A stretch of DNA of 64,000 nucleotides from assembly GCF_042852765.1 (NCBI RefSeq), contig NZ_AP031414.1; one strand, 5' to 3'. Every line of letters starts with the position of its first letter. The stretch's first letter is position 1. The translations under genes were made by a program, and so were the position numbers. The notes beneath the pieces were generated by a model. It searched no databases, had not been told where the DNA came from, and was given only the letters and a program-made list of their open reading frames with translations. Positions 44,283 to 53,088 of the stretch are shown one piece after another. This stretch comes from Schaedlerella glycyrrhizinilytica_A. GTDB taxonomy: Bacteria > Bacillota > Clostridia > Lachnospirales > Lachnospiraceae.

Positions 44283-45104
44283 TTACAGCGGCAGTTTCTC
44301 CCAGTCTTCCCCTGCTCCGAACGTCTCATGGAACCGTTTCTGCAATTCTTCTCCATGAAACAATACTTTCTGATACTGCAGGATCAGACTTGCCGCCAGC
44401 GGAACTGCGCCCGCATACAGCTTCTTTAACAGCTGACAGTAATCGGCACATGCCGGATTCGGCTGCTCGCTCATCACAAGTCCGTGCATGGAATCGTACA
44501 TGCCCGCGATCTTCATGCCGCCGAACACGATCTTTCTTTTAAAAGGCTTCGGCGCGAGCAGAAGTTTGTGCACCCAGACCATCGAAGAAAGAGACTGCTT
44601 CACTTCCTCCGCCGTGATTCCCTCAAAGAACGGAGCGATCACCTGCGCATTCTCCAGCGTCGGATGAATATGCTTTGTTCCAAGGTATGTCACCGGATTG
44701 ATAAAGTCATCGGTCAAAAATACCCGATCCAGTTCCATCTCGATCTCGGAATGTGAGATCCCGCTGACCTGGATCATTTTCTCAATGTATTTATGGCACT
44801 CGCTGTCCAATGCAAAATGACAGATAAATCCATAAATATATGCGCGCGCCGCCCCTTTATCTTCGGAAGCGCCGATCACTTCCACCGCTCTCTTAAAGAA
44901 AGCATCCGCCATCTGATCGTGCATTTTGTATCCAAGTCCATTGACATGATTTTTAGAAAACACCTGATAATAAAACAGGATGTCCGGTCCGTGCAGCCCG
45001 ATATCAAACAGTTCCCTGTTGACCTCAATAGACTTCTGGAGTGGACGCGGAAGCGCGCTCATAACGTCCTTTCCAAATCGATAATGTGTATATGTTGTCG
45101 GCAT
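44283..45104 (-). CDS. Zinc-dependent phospholipase C-like protein
   Basis: 273 residues with the zinc-ligand pattern of the S1-P1/phospholipase C fold: N-terminal MPTTYTHYRFG, DIGLHGPDILFYYQ, YKMHDQM and YIYGFICHFALDSECHKYIE. No signal peptide is visible, as usual for this Clostridia family, so it is probably cytoplasmic and its real substrate is unknown. Upstream (45105-45322) I see no gene or clear element up to the insertion sequence. Confidence 0.82.
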   Translation of the reverse strand: MPTTYTHYRFGKDVMSALPRPLQKSIEVNRELFDIGLHGPDILFYYQVFSKNHVNGLGYKMHDQMADAFFKRAVEVIGASEDKGAARAYIYGFICHFALDSECHKYIEKMIQVSGISHSEIEMELDRVFLTDDFINPVTYLGTKHIHPTLENAQVIAPFFEGITAEEVKQSLSSMVWVHKLLLAPKPFKRKIVFGGMKIAGMYDSMHGLVMSEQPNPACADYCQLLKKLYAGAVPLAASLILQYQKVLFHGEELQKRFHETFGAGEDWEKLPL

Positions 45105-45309
45105 ATCAAAAACCCCTTTCTTCTATTCTCTCCTGCTGTCTTCTCCCCATATCCTGATCCGTCCGGTATCTCCTCTTTGCAAATGACAGTTCCATACGCA
45201 AAAAGCAAAAACGATACTGCCATCCACGGACAAGACAGATATTATTATCATATCATAACCGGGATTTTTATAAAATACCCGATTCGAACATTTTTCCAAA
45301 GTATAACCG

Positions 45310-45322
45310 GAAATTAACAAAA
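45310..45322. repeat. Left copy of 13-bp target-site duplication of the IS
   Basis: GAAATTAACAAAA directly precedes the left terminal inverted repeat and recurs exactly at 47108-47120 directly after the right one. Confidence 0.82.
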
Positions 45323-47107
45323 AGTGAATTGTAAAAGTAAATTCCATCCCTCACATATAAGCCATGGAATTTATTAATTCTCAAAATAAGTATGGCATTT
45401 ACTAATTCATAATGGTATTCTTCATTCGTTTATCCAGTCATGAACTCTGGTATGATCGGAGGAACTTATGAAGAAAAATAAACATCTTACATTAGACGAA
45501 CGTATTGATATCCAGAATGATTTAAATAAAAATCTTTCATTCAAAGCAATCGGTGCTCATTTAGGCAAAGATTGTACTACCATTTCAAAAGAAATAAGAA
45601 ATCATATCCTTTTTTCAAAGAAAGGAGCACCTTACAGAAAATTCAATGACTGTATTCATAGATTTCATTGCTCCCATTATGGAGATATTTGTAGAAACTG
45701 CTCACGTAAACAAAAGCACAAATGCAGCACATGCGGTGAGTGTCTTGAACTTTGTTCTGATTATGAAAAACAAGAATGTCCTTTTCTTAAAAAGCCACCC
45801 TATGTATGTAACGGATGTGGCAAAAGGCAGGAATGTACCCTTGAAAAGCATCTCTATGATGCCCGCTATGCTCAGAAAGAATACGAGGATGTAAGAAGTG
45901 AATCCCGTTCCGGTTTCAATCTGACAGAAGAAGAGCTTGCACAGCTGAATTCCATAATCAGCCCTCTTCTTAAAAACGGACAGTCTCTGCATCACATCAT
46001 GGTCAATAATTCAGATCAGATTATGTGTTGCGAAAAAACTGCCTATACTTATATAGACAACGGTCTCTTTGACGGAAGAAATATTGATATGCCCAGAAAG
46101 GTCCGTTTCAAACCAAGGAAAGCAAAATCCGTAGGATTGAAAGTTGACAAAACCTGCCGTATTGGACGTACATACGAAGATTACAAGGAATTTCATAAAA
46201 CACATCCGGAATTACCGGTTGTTGAACTTGATTCCGTAGAAGGGATAAAAGGCGGGGCTGTTCTTTTGACCATACATTTTGTACTTCAAAAATTTCAGCT
46301 TGCATTTTGGAGAGCTTCCAATGATTCAAAATCAGTGACAGATATCTTTCATATGCTGTACAAAAAACTTGGTAAAGAACTCTATATGAAGCTCTTCTCC
46401 ATCCTGCTTTGCGATAATGGTTCCGAATTTTCAGACCCAAAATCTCTTGAGTATGGTCCAGACGGCGAATTATGTTCAAAGGTATTTTATTGTGATCCGG
46501 CTGCCCCAAATGAGAAAGGTGCCTGTGAAGTGAACCATGAATTTATTCGGCGAGTCATCCCAAAGGGGGTTGATATAGGTCAGTATACTCAAGACGATAT
46601 TGATCTTATGATGAACAATATCAATTCATACAGCCGACCTGAACTTGGAAACAAACCGCCCTATGCTATGTTCTCGTTCTTTTATGGTAAAAAGGTATTA
46701 AAAGAATTTCATTTTGAAGTTGTAAAGCCAAATGATATTATTTTGAGACCCTCACTTTTAAAAAAGCCAACAGAAACAGAATGATTTCCTATGGAGTAGG
46801 GATAGAATCAAGGATCTGTTCCCATACCTATTTACAGAAACAATTATTTTAACAAAAAAGCCGGAGTTCTGCACAGTTGGATGACTTTCATACCGTTTCC
46901 ATTAGGGGTGGAATTCACTAACTCTTAACATGACCACGTGAATTCGACTTCTGATTGTCATATGCATTTTTCCGACTTTTCTGTCATTATAACTATAAAT
47001 CCAAATAAAATCCACCTTTTTGAACCTAAAAAACTCCACCTCGTGGAATTTAGTCCTACAAGGTGGAATTTAACTTTACAAAGTGGAATTTACTTTTTCA
47101 ATTGACC
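45323..47107 (+). mobile_element. IS30-family insertion sequence, intact, about 1785 bp
   Basis: Terminal inverted repeats of 24 bp match at 21 positions: left AGTGAATTGTAAAAGTAAAT plus TCCA, right (reverse complement) GGTCAATTGAAAAAGTAAAT plus TCCA. A 13-bp direct repeat flanks the element. One full transposase gene lies inside. The 46785-47107 tail is gene-free but holds several subterminal copies of GTGGAATTTA (about 47044-47094), and a further TGGAATTTA copy lies near the left end, likely transposase-binding sites. The DNA is visibly more AT-rich than the flanking core genes. The intact ends and exact duplication point to a recent insertion upstream of the DUF4869 gene. Confidence 0.88.
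45468..46784 (+). CDS. IS30-family transposase
   Basis: 438 residues: N-terminal helix-turn-helix (LTLDERIDIQNDLNKNLSFKAI, DCTTISKEI), a cysteine-rich zinc-binding region (about residues 60-125, with CRNCSRKQKHKCSTCGEC and CNGCGKRQEC), and a DDE catalytic core with Asp in VVELDSVEG, Asp in LLCDNGSEF and Glu in NEKGACEVNHEFI. No stop or frameshift is present, so it is probably active. GGAGG lies upstream of ATG. Confidence 0.95.
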   Translation: MKKNKHLTLDERIDIQNDLNKNLSFKAIGAHLGKDCTTISKEIRNHILFSKKGAPYRKFNDCIHRFHCSHYGDICRNCSRKQKHKCSTCGECLELCSDYEKQECPFLKKPPYVCNGCGKRQECTLEKHLYDARYAQKEYEDVRSESRSGFNLTEEELAQLNSIISPLLKNGQSLHHIMVNNSDQIMCCEKTAYTYIDNGLFDGRNIDMPRKVRFKPRKAKSVGLKVDKTCRIGRTYEDYKEFHKTHPELPVVELDSVEGIKGGAVLLTIHFVLQKFQLAFWRASNDSKSVTDIFHMLYKKLGKELYMKLFSILLCDNGSEFSDPKSLEYGPDGELCSKVFYCDPAAPNEKGACEVNHEFIRRVIPKGVDIGQYTQDDIDLMMNNINSYSRPELGNKPPYAMFSFFYGKKVLKEFHFEVVKPNDIILRPSLLKKPTETE

Positions 47108-47120
47108 GAAATTAACAAAA
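47108..47120. repeat. Right copy of 13-bp target-site duplication
   Basis: GAAATTAACAAAA, identical to 45310-45322, lies immediately outside the right inverted repeat of the IS. Confidence 0.82.
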
Positions 47121-47166
47121 CCGGTGGAGATTATAAAGCAAATGTATTATAATGCCAATAGAACGG

Positions 47167-47192
47167 TAACGTCAGTGTACACTGGCGCTAAC
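47167..47192. repeat. Intergenic palindrome, copy D
   Basis: TAACGTCAGTGTACACTGGCGCTAAC has a perfect 12-bp centre CAGTGTACACTG. It lies between a TATAAT-like -10 (about 47150) and the ribosome site of the DUF4869 gene, an operator-like position. It contains the family core TGTACACTGGCGCT. Confidence 0.7.
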
Positions 47193-47217
47193 ATTTTTCA
47201 AAAGGAGCTCAGCATAT

Positions 47218-47682
47218 ATGTTAAATATTATCATCAGTCGTGGTTCTGCTGACTTAGATAACAAAAACTATGTATTCAGTCCAGATACTTACTTTAAATA
47301 TAATTACGAAGAAGAGTGGTTTAACGATAATCTGGTAAAAACAATGGTGTTTGATGTAGACAGTTCCATCGTAGAATCCCCTCACATGATCAACAGTCCC
47401 ATACTCGGACAGATTGCACCTGAACGTCTGTCCGGAGGAGTAAAAGCACTCATTATCATGTATAAAGAACCTGATCTGATCGTAAACGCATCCGCCTGCG
47501 GTGATAACTGTGCAAAATGGATTCTTGAAATCGGGAAAAGAACTGATCTGACGATCCGATTAGGTTATGAAATGGAATTTCCGGAACCTTTTGATATATG
47601 TATCAAAAACAGCGGACATATCATTCATACCTATGAAGATTTCCTGAAAGAATTTCAGAAGGTGGAAATTATTGAAAGGTAA
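47218..47682 (+). CDS. DUF4869-domain protein
   Basis: A 154-residue soluble protein of the DUF4869 family (MLNIIISRG..., EEEWFNDNLVKTMVFDVD, SPILGQIAPERLSGGVKALIIMYKEPD, NASACGDNCAKWILEI). Function is unknown. AAGGAG lies upstream of ATG. It overlaps the next gene by 11 nt; pairing with a P-loop protein is typical for the family. The insertion sequence sits just upstream and may have separated it from part of its promoter region. Base composition is more AT-rich than the core genes. Confidence 0.82.
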   Translation: MLNIIISRGSADLDNKNYVFSPDTYFKYNYEEEWFNDNLVKTMVFDVDSSIVESPHMINSPILGQIAPERLSGGVKALIIMYKEPDLIVNASACGDNCAKWILEIGKRTDLTIRLGYEMEFPEPFDICIKNSGHIIHTYEDFLKEFQKVEIIER

Positions 47683-48297
47683 TATAAAAGTCGTTGTCTC
47701 AACAAAGAAGTTGAGATATGAATTAAATTTACGAAGAAATATAACTATCATTCAGGGAGACAGTGCTACCGGCAAAACAACATTGATCCAAATTATCAAT
47801 GACTATCTTTCCGGCAGAACCGGTCCGGGAACAGATGTGATCTGCAAGAAAAAATGTGCAGTACTATCCGGAGATCTCGAAAGTGTACTTATCCGTCTGG
47901 AAAGACTATCTGACACCATTGTGTTTGCCGATGAACAGGAACATTTTTTATATTCCAAAAGATTTGCAGCTGCCGTACTGAAGTCTGATTGTTATTTTGT
48001 TTTTATCACAAGAGATGATCTGCACACTCTGCCTTACAGTGTAAATGAAATCTATTGTTTAAAAAATAGCGGTTATTATCAAAATACACGGCAAGTATAC
48101 AATTCTCTGCATCAGATTTATCCGGAATCTTCCACGAAGAAACACTTCAAAAAATTCTGAACTCTCCAAGCGAATATATTGAAAGTGGTAATTTCAGCTC
48201 ATGGGAAAGATTCTTCACACGACTTCTTGAAGAACTTACGAAAAATACAATTTATGCTTATAATAAAAAACATCTTAATCCAAATTACCTTACCTGA
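47672..48297 (+). pseudogene. P-loop ATP-binding partner of DUF4869, frameshifted near 48130
   Basis: The intact frame starts at TTG 47672 (AAGGTGG upstream) and has a Walker A GDSATGKTTLI, with a possible Walker B IVFADEQEHF. It ends after 162 residues at 48160 in a run of Lys/His. A second frame then continues as GIFHEETLQKILNS, SWERFFTRLLEELTKNTIYA and NKKHLNPNYLT, stopping at TGA 48297. This reads as the natural C-terminus displaced by a single frameshift. It could be a decayed gene, a sequencing error, or less likely programmed frameshifting. Confidence 0.7.
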
Positions 48298-48392
48298 GGA
48301 AATCTTGAAAAACTGAAACAAACCTTGCCAGTCATTGTAAAATTTTCTTAAATAAAACTACGTGACCATCGCAAAGTTCTACTTATCCAAGC

Positions 48393-48424
48393 AAAATCCG
48401 CACCCGTTACCGAGTGCGGATTTT
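48393..48424. terminator. Terminator after ssrA (bidirectional stem)
   Basis: AAAATCCGCAC and GTGCGGATTTT arms around CCGTTACCGA. It lies about 60 nt beyond the tmRNA 3' end on the minus strand and could also end the DUF4869 transcript from the other side. Confidence 0.75.
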
Positions 48425-48486
48425 ACATTCATTGAATTTCATTCGGAAAAGCCGTCCCCCGAGGGATTCGACTTAACACGTTTCAG

Positions 48487-48828
48487 TGGACCTGGCGGGA
48501 ATCGAACCCGCGTCCAAAAATCCATCCCATGTACTTCTACTATCATAGTCAGTTCTTTTTCATTCCCTCCGCCGCACGGGAACTAACACCCTTACGGTTT
48601 CAGTAGCTTCATAATACGCCTACAAGCTCAAAGCTTTGCCTGCATCGTTTCCCGCATCGTTGATGCCAGATTCCCAAGGTGCGGGTGCCCCGGGGCTGAC
48701 ATGCAGCATTTAGGCTGCAGCTAATTCGAAATTATCGTTAGCGTTTAATTTTAAGTTTGCGATTTGACGCATCTGCCTGCGGATAGCTTCTCCATCTTCA
48801 GAATCCCTGTCGAAACCAGTACAAGCCC
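48487..48828 (-). ncRNA. ssrA: Transfer-messenger RNA (tmRNA)
   Basis: The 5' end GGGCTTG pairs with the 3' CAGGTCC to form the acceptor stem. The conserved ACTGGTTTCGACAGGGA near the 5' end and the T arm GCGGGTTCGATTCCCGC near the 3' end are both present. The tag reading frame begins GCA-AAC-TTA and encodes ANLKLNANDNFELAAA followed by TAA. The 3' CCA is not encoded. About 342 nt, normal for Clostridia. SmpB, its protein partner, lies 1 kb away on the same strand with larB between them. Confidence 0.95.
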
Positions 48829-48860
48829 TCATATGGATCAGCAGATTTCTCTGCATGACT

Positions 48861-48889
48861 ATTCTATATAAAATATAACACAAAGTCAA
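48861..48889 (-). promoter_or_regulatory. Promoter of ssrA
   Basis: TTGACT (48884-48889), a 17-bp spacer and TAGAAT (48861-48866) on the minus strand, about 33 bp before the mature tmRNA 5' end, which implies RNase P processing of a short leader. Confidence 0.75.
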
Positions 48890-48967
48890 GAGAAAACCGG
48901 TCGATTCTATATCTATTCTATGTCGATTCCTGCCGTTATGCTTGAAAATCCGCTGTAAAATGCGGCT

Positions 48968-49780
48968 TTATTCTGCCGCATCCCTGTGCGATGGGCGGCA
49001 GGCTAATCGGTTGATCTGTGCCGCCAGATACCCGGCGCCGTAACCATTGTCGATATTGACGGTTGCCACGCCGTTTGCACAGGAATTGATCATCGTCAGT
49101 AATGCGGACACTCCTCCGAAATTCGCTCCGTATCCGACCGATGTCGGAACCGCGATCACCGGAACACTCACCAGTCCGCCGATCACACTTGCCAATGCGC
49201 CCTCCATGCCTGCAGCCGTTACCACACAGTTGGCATCCCTGATCGTATCCAGTCGGGAGAAAAGCCGATGCAGACCGCTGACTCCCACATCATAGACCCG
49301 CTCCACGCGCGTCCCGAAAAATTCCGCGGTCTGCGCCGCCTCCTCCGCCACCGGAATATCGGCAGTGCCTGCCGTACACACGACAATCTTGCCGATCCGT
49401 TCTTTATCCGGCTTTTCCATCTTCAAGATCCGTGACGCGGCGTCGTAGGAAACGTCCGGAAACACACGGCGCACTTCCTCATATTGTTCTTTGGACGCGC
49501 GCGTTCCGAGCACTTCTCCCTCCGTATCATAAATACGACGATAAATGGACACCAACTGTTCCATACTCTTTCCGCTGCAGAACACAACTTCCGCGAATCC
49601 GGTGCGCCGTTTGCGGTCGGTATCCAGTTTTGCATATCCCATTTCCGCAAAATCATTTTCCGTAAGAGCCTTTTTTGCAGCATTCTTTCCCGCAAAATGA
49701 TCCTTACGGAGCATCGCTTCTGCCTGTTCCACAGAGAGCGTCCCCTCTTGTACCTGCTTGAGCACTTCCTGTATATTCAT
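48968..49780 (-). CDS. larB: LarB, nickel-pincer cofactor biosynthesis protein
   Basis: A 270-residue protein with the AIR-carboxylase-like domain of LarB (GKIVVCTAGTADIPVAEEA, YDVGVSGLHRLF, VVTAAGMEGALASVIGGLV, PTSVGYGANFGGVSALLTM, CANGVATVNIDNGYGAGY). LarB carboxylates and hydrolyses nicotinic acid adenine dinucleotide in synthesis of the lactate racemase cofactor. No larA, larC or larE is in the window. Located between smpB and ssrA. Confidence 0.93.
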   Translation of the reverse strand: MNIQEVLKQVQEGTLSVEQAEAMLRKDHFAGKNAAKKALTENDFAEMGYAKLDTDRKRRTGFAEVVFCSGKSMEQLVSIYRRIYDTEGEVLGTRASKEQYEEVRRVFPDVSYDAASRILKMEKPDKERIGKIVVCTAGTADIPVAEEAAQTAEFFGTRVERVYDVGVSGLHRLFSRLDTIRDANCVVTAAGMEGALASVIGGLVSVPVIAVPTSVGYGANFGGVSALLTMINSCANGVATVNIDNGYGAGYLAAQINRLACRPSHRDAAE

Positions 49781-49813
49781 ATATCGATCGCCACCTCGCC
49801 TGTCTCTTTTATT

Positions 49814-50278
49814 TTACAGATTCCGGATCTTAAATTCTCTCTGTGCTTCCCGTTTCTGATCTTTCTTCGCAATATCGTCCCGCTTGTCGTAAAGTTTCTT
49901 TCCTTTTGCAAGCCCGATCTCCACTTTGACAAGACTTCCTTTGAAATAAACCTGAAGCGGCACGACTGTATTCCCCTGCTCTTTCATCTTTCCGAAAATC
50001 TTGTCGATCTCCTTTTTGTGCAGCAAAAGTTTCCGCACACGGAGCGGATCTTTATTGAAAATATTCCCCTTTTCATACGGACTGATGTGCATGCCATAAA
50101 GATACATCTCCCCGTTTTCGATCCGGATAAACGACTCCTTGATGCTGCATTTTCCCATGCGGAGTGATTTCACCTCCGTGCCGGCAAGCACGATACCCGC
50201 TTCATATTTTTCCAAAATAAAATAATCATGGTATGCCTTTTTATTGTTTGCGATCAGTTTTCCCTCTGTTTTTGCCAT
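49814..50278 (-). CDS. smpB: SsrA-binding protein SmpB
   Basis: 154 residues, standard length. Conserved NKKAYHDYFILEKYEAGIVLAGTEVKSLR, HISPYEKGN and the basic C-terminal tail (KKLYDKRDDIAKKDQKREAQREFK) that mimics the anticodon region on stalled ribosomes. GGGAGAT precedes ATG. It is downstream of rnr, a common order in Firmicutes, and acts with the tmRNA encoded at 48487-48828. Confidence 0.97.
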   Translation of the reverse strand: MAKTEGKLIANNKKAYHDYFILEKYEAGIVLAGTEVKSLRMGKCSIKESFIRIENGEMYLYGMHISPYEKGNIFNKDPLRVRKLLLHKKEIDKIFGKMKEQGNTVVPLQVYFKGSLVKVEIGLAKGKKLYDKRDDIAKKDQKREAQREFKIRNL

Positions 50279-50342
50279 TTTCTAATCTCCCTTTATCCGG
50301 ACGACCTCTGTATATCCGGACGCCCGTCGATTGTCCGACTAC

Positions 50343-52550
50343 TTACGATTCCCGGTCGAGCCGCTGCCCGCTTTTCGCTTCACAAAATTCAAAATCAATC
50401 GTCCGCTGCAGACGATCCACGCCCAGCACCCGCACCCGTACCGGCTGTCCCAGCTTATAGACATTTCGCGTATGCGCCCCGATCAGTTCGTACTGTTCTT
50501 CAAAATATTCATAGTGATCGTCATACATATTCGTCACATGTACAAGACCCTCGATCGTATTTTCCAGTTCTACATAAGCGCCCCATCTTGTGATCCCCGA
50601 GATCACGCCGTCAAATTCTTCGCCGATCCGCTCTTTCATATACTCCACTTTTTTCAGCTTCACGGTCTCACGCTCGGCTTCCTCCGCACGCCGTTCCGTC
50701 ACACAGGACTGCAGCGCCACTTCCGGCAGGATCTTCTCATAATGTGCGATACGTTCTTCCCGCATTCTGCCGCGCAGATCGTCTTTGATGATCCGGTGGA
50801 TCTGAAGATCCGGATACCGGCGGATCGGAGAAGTAAAATGCGTATAATATTTTGCCGCCAGACCAAAATGCCCCGTATTCTCCGGACTGTATTTTGCCTG
50901 TTTCATCGAGCGGAGCGCCAGACGATCGATCAGTGCTTCCTCCGGCGTTCCCTCGGCTTTGCCGAGAAGCTTCTGTACTTCCATCGGGCGCACGCCGTTT
51001 CCGACATGGATATGATAGCCGAAGTTATTGATCAGTGTGCTCAGCTTCTTGATCTTTTCGTCATCCGGCGTCTCATGCGTCCGGTATAAAAACGGGAGTT
51101 CCCTCCAGAAATACTCTTCCGCAACCGTCTCGTTTGCAAGGAGCATAAAATCCTCGATCATCTTTGTCGCGGTGTTCCGCTCGTAAGGTTTGATGTCAAT
51201 CGGACGCCCGTTCTCATCCAGCACCATCTTCGTCTCCGGAAAATCAAAATCAATAGATCCCCGCTGTTTCCGATGTTCCCGGATAATATGGGAAAGTTCC
51301 GCCATCTGCTCAAACATCGGGACAAGCGTCCGGTATTTGTCCCGCTCGGCTTCATCCTGTTGTTCCAATATCTTCGCCACACTTGTGTAGCTCATCCGCT
51401 CATCCACCCGGATCACGGTCTCCGCGATCTGATGATCGATCACGTCTCCTTTCGGCGTCACCGTCATGATGCAACTCAATGCCAGACGATTTTCCCCGGC
51501 ATTCAGCGAACAGATCCCGTTGGATAATGTATGCGGAAGCATCGGGATCACCCGATCCACAAGGTAAACGCTCGTTCCGCGCTTCAATGCTTCCCGGTCA
51601 AGCGCGCTTTTTTCCTGCACATAATTCGTCACATCGGCAATATGCACGCCCAATTTATAATTTCCATTCTCCATCGTCAGGGAAACCGCATCGTCGAGAT
51701 CTTTTGCGTCCTCGCCGTCGATCGTTACCATCTGCCAGTCTCGCAGATCCAACCGTCCCGCCATATCCGCTTCACTGACGTCTTTTGCGACACGCTCCGC
51801 CTGATTCATCACCCGTTCCGGAAATTCCATCGGCAGATCATACCCTTTTACGATTGAAAGAATATCCGTCCCCGGATCATTGATGTGCCCGATGATCTCC
51901 GCCACTTTCCCCTCCGGCTTCATGTCCTGTCCACCGTAGGAAGTCAGCTCTACCACCACTTTGTGTCCGCTCACCGCACCTTTTTCTTTTCCCTCCGGGA
52001 TATAAATATCTTTCAAAACGCGCTGATCATCCGGTCTGACAAATCCGAAACGCTTTGATTTCTCATAAAGCCCGACGATCCGGGTCGTTGTGTGAGAGAG
52101 GATCTTTACGATCTTTCCCTCCATTCTTCTTTCGCCGCCTCCGAACGATGCGCTCTCTTTTTGCCGGGTAATGATAAATTCCACCTCATCGCCCTGAAAT
52201 GCGCCGCAAGTCTGCTCTTCCGGAATGAAAACATCTTCCGTCTCCCCCTCCCGGATCACAAATCCGAATCCTCTCGCATGTGCCTGAAACGTTCCGGTCA
52301 GCCGCTTCGCCTGTCCTTTTGTATATTTCCCCTTGGCTGACACGAAGATTTTCCCCTCCGCTTCCAGCGCATCCAGCACTGCCCGAAGATCTTCCCGCTG
52401 TTCTTTCGGTACCTGAAGCACTGCCGCGATCTCTTTTGCTTTCATCGGCACATACAGATCGTCACAGATAAAATCATAGATCACTTTTTTTCTTTTTTCA
52501 AATACGCTATCTTTTTCGGACGTGTTCCTTTTTCGGTCTGTCTTCTTCAC
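50343..52550 (-). CDS. rnr: Ribonuclease R
   Basis: 3'-5' exoribonuclease of about 735 residues: N-terminal helix-turn-helix (MKAKEIAAVLQVPKEQ), two cold-shock/OB domains, the RNB catalytic domain with metal-binding aspartates in DGEDAKDLDDAVSL, and a C-terminal S1 domain (GEEFDGVISGITRWGAYVELEN). The start is GTG 52550 with GGAGGG 6-7 nt upstream. The frame is open to 52643, but that segment is the hairpin-rich intergenic region. Confidence 0.96.
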   Translation of the reverse strand: MKKTDRKRNTSEKDSVFEKRKKVIYDFICDDLYVPMKAKEIAAVLQVPKEQREDLRAVLDALEAEGKIFVSAKGKYTKGQAKRLTGTFQAHARGFGFVIREGETEDVFIPEEQTCGAFQGDEVEFIITRQKESASFGGGERRMEGKIVKILSHTTTRIVGLYEKSKRFGFVRPDDQRVLKDIYIPEGKEKGAVSGHKVVVELTSYGGQDMKPEGKVAEIIGHINDPGTDILSIVKGYDLPMEFPERVMNQAERVAKDVSEADMAGRLDLRDWQMVTIDGEDAKDLDDAVSLTMENGNYKLGVHIADVTNYVQEKSALDREALKRGTSVYLVDRVIPMLPHTLSNGICSLNAGENRLALSCIMTVTPKGDVIDHQIAETVIRVDERMSYTSVAKILEQQDEAERDKYRTLVPMFEQMAELSHIIREHRKQRGSIDFDFPETKMVLDENGRPIDIKPYERNTATKMIEDFMLLANETVAEEYFWRELPFLYRTHETPDDEKIKKLSTLINNFGYHIHVGNGVRPMEVQKLLGKAEGTPEEALIDRLALRSMKQAKYSPENTGHFGLAAKYYTHFTSPIRRYPDLQIHRIIKDDLRGRMREERIAHYEKILPEVALQSCVTERRAEEAERETVKLKKVEYMKERIGEEFDGVISGITRWGAYVELENTIEGLVHVTNMYDDHYEYFEEQYELIGAHTRNVYKLGQPVRVRVLGVDRLQRTIDFEFCEAKSGQRLDRES

Positions 52551-52580
52551 TCGTATCCCTCCTTTATTTCGCGCAAAGTG

Positions 52581-52670
52581 AATCACCGGAAGTGCCAAAA
52601 CGCACATACCGGGATTGTAAGCAGTCGCCAAGGTCTCGGGCAAGCCCGGACTTTGGCTCGTCGCCGATAC
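52581..52670. repeat. Structured spacer between secG and rnr
   Basis: It contains the hairpin CCAAGGTCTCGGGC-AA-GCCCGGACTTTGG (52628-52656). It also contains a 30-bp segment at 52581-52610 matching 22521-22550 (next to palindrome copy E and the hflX terminator) at 26 of 30 positions, including the run GAAGTGCCAAAA. It looks like another dispersed intergenic repeat. Confidence 0.5.
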
Positions 52671-52706
52671 AAAAAAACACCCTATATCTGATATATAGAG
52701 TGTTTT
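52671..52706 (-). terminator. Terminator of secG
   Basis: Minus-strand AAAACACTCTATATAT and ATATAGGGTGTTTT arms followed by a T-run, 15 nt past the secG stop. Confidence 0.85.
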
Positions 52707-52721
52707 GTCATCTTCATCCTC

Positions 52722-52964
52722 TTAGTTAAAAATCTTTAAGTTCAGCACAACCGCCAGTACAAGGAACAAAATCGCCAGAAACTTTGTGGACTTTACAAGC
52801 GCGCCCTCCATCGAGCGACCTTTGTTCTGTCCCCAGTAACTTTCCGCCGCACCGCTGATCGTTCCAAGTCCCGCGGATTTTCCCTCCTGCAGAAGAATAA
52901 TTGCTGATAATGCAATACAATCTATAACAAAAATAATTGTCAGAATAATTTTCAAAATCTCCAT
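52722..52964 (-). CDS. secG: Preprotein translocase subunit SecG
   Basis: 80 residues with two membrane helices (IILTIIFVIDCIALSAIILLQ and STKFLAILFLVLAVVLNL) linked by the conserved glycine-rich GKSAGLGTISGAAESYWGQNKGRS segment. AGGAGGTG precedes ATG. The secG-rnr-smpB-ssrA order is widespread in Firmicutes. Confidence 0.96.
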   Translation of the reverse strand: MEILKIILTIIFVIDCIALSAIILLQEGKSAGLGTISGAAESYWGQNKGRSMEGALVKSTKFLAILFLVLAVVLNLKIFN

Positions 52965-53088
52965 CCGTTCACACCTCCTGTGGATAAACCTTACTCATTT
53001 TAGCACAAGATAAGATTGAACACAAGATGATTTCCACATTTTTCACAACTTTCTTAGTACATTTTCCTACCCAAAGCAAACACTTTTC

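Noticed and set aside
45123..45347. Minus-strand 74-codon frame upstream of the phospholipase gene.
   Set aside because: It crosses the IS boundary and target duplication, so it is a by-product of the insertion.
48362..48586. Plus-strand open frame of 74 codons.
   Set aside because: It overlaps the tmRNA 3' domain and the ssrA terminator, and has no convincing ribosome site.
52551..52643. Extended RNase R start at 52643.
   Set aside because: The extra segment coincides with a hairpin-rich intergenic repeat, and GTG 52550 has a GGAGGG site at correct spacing.
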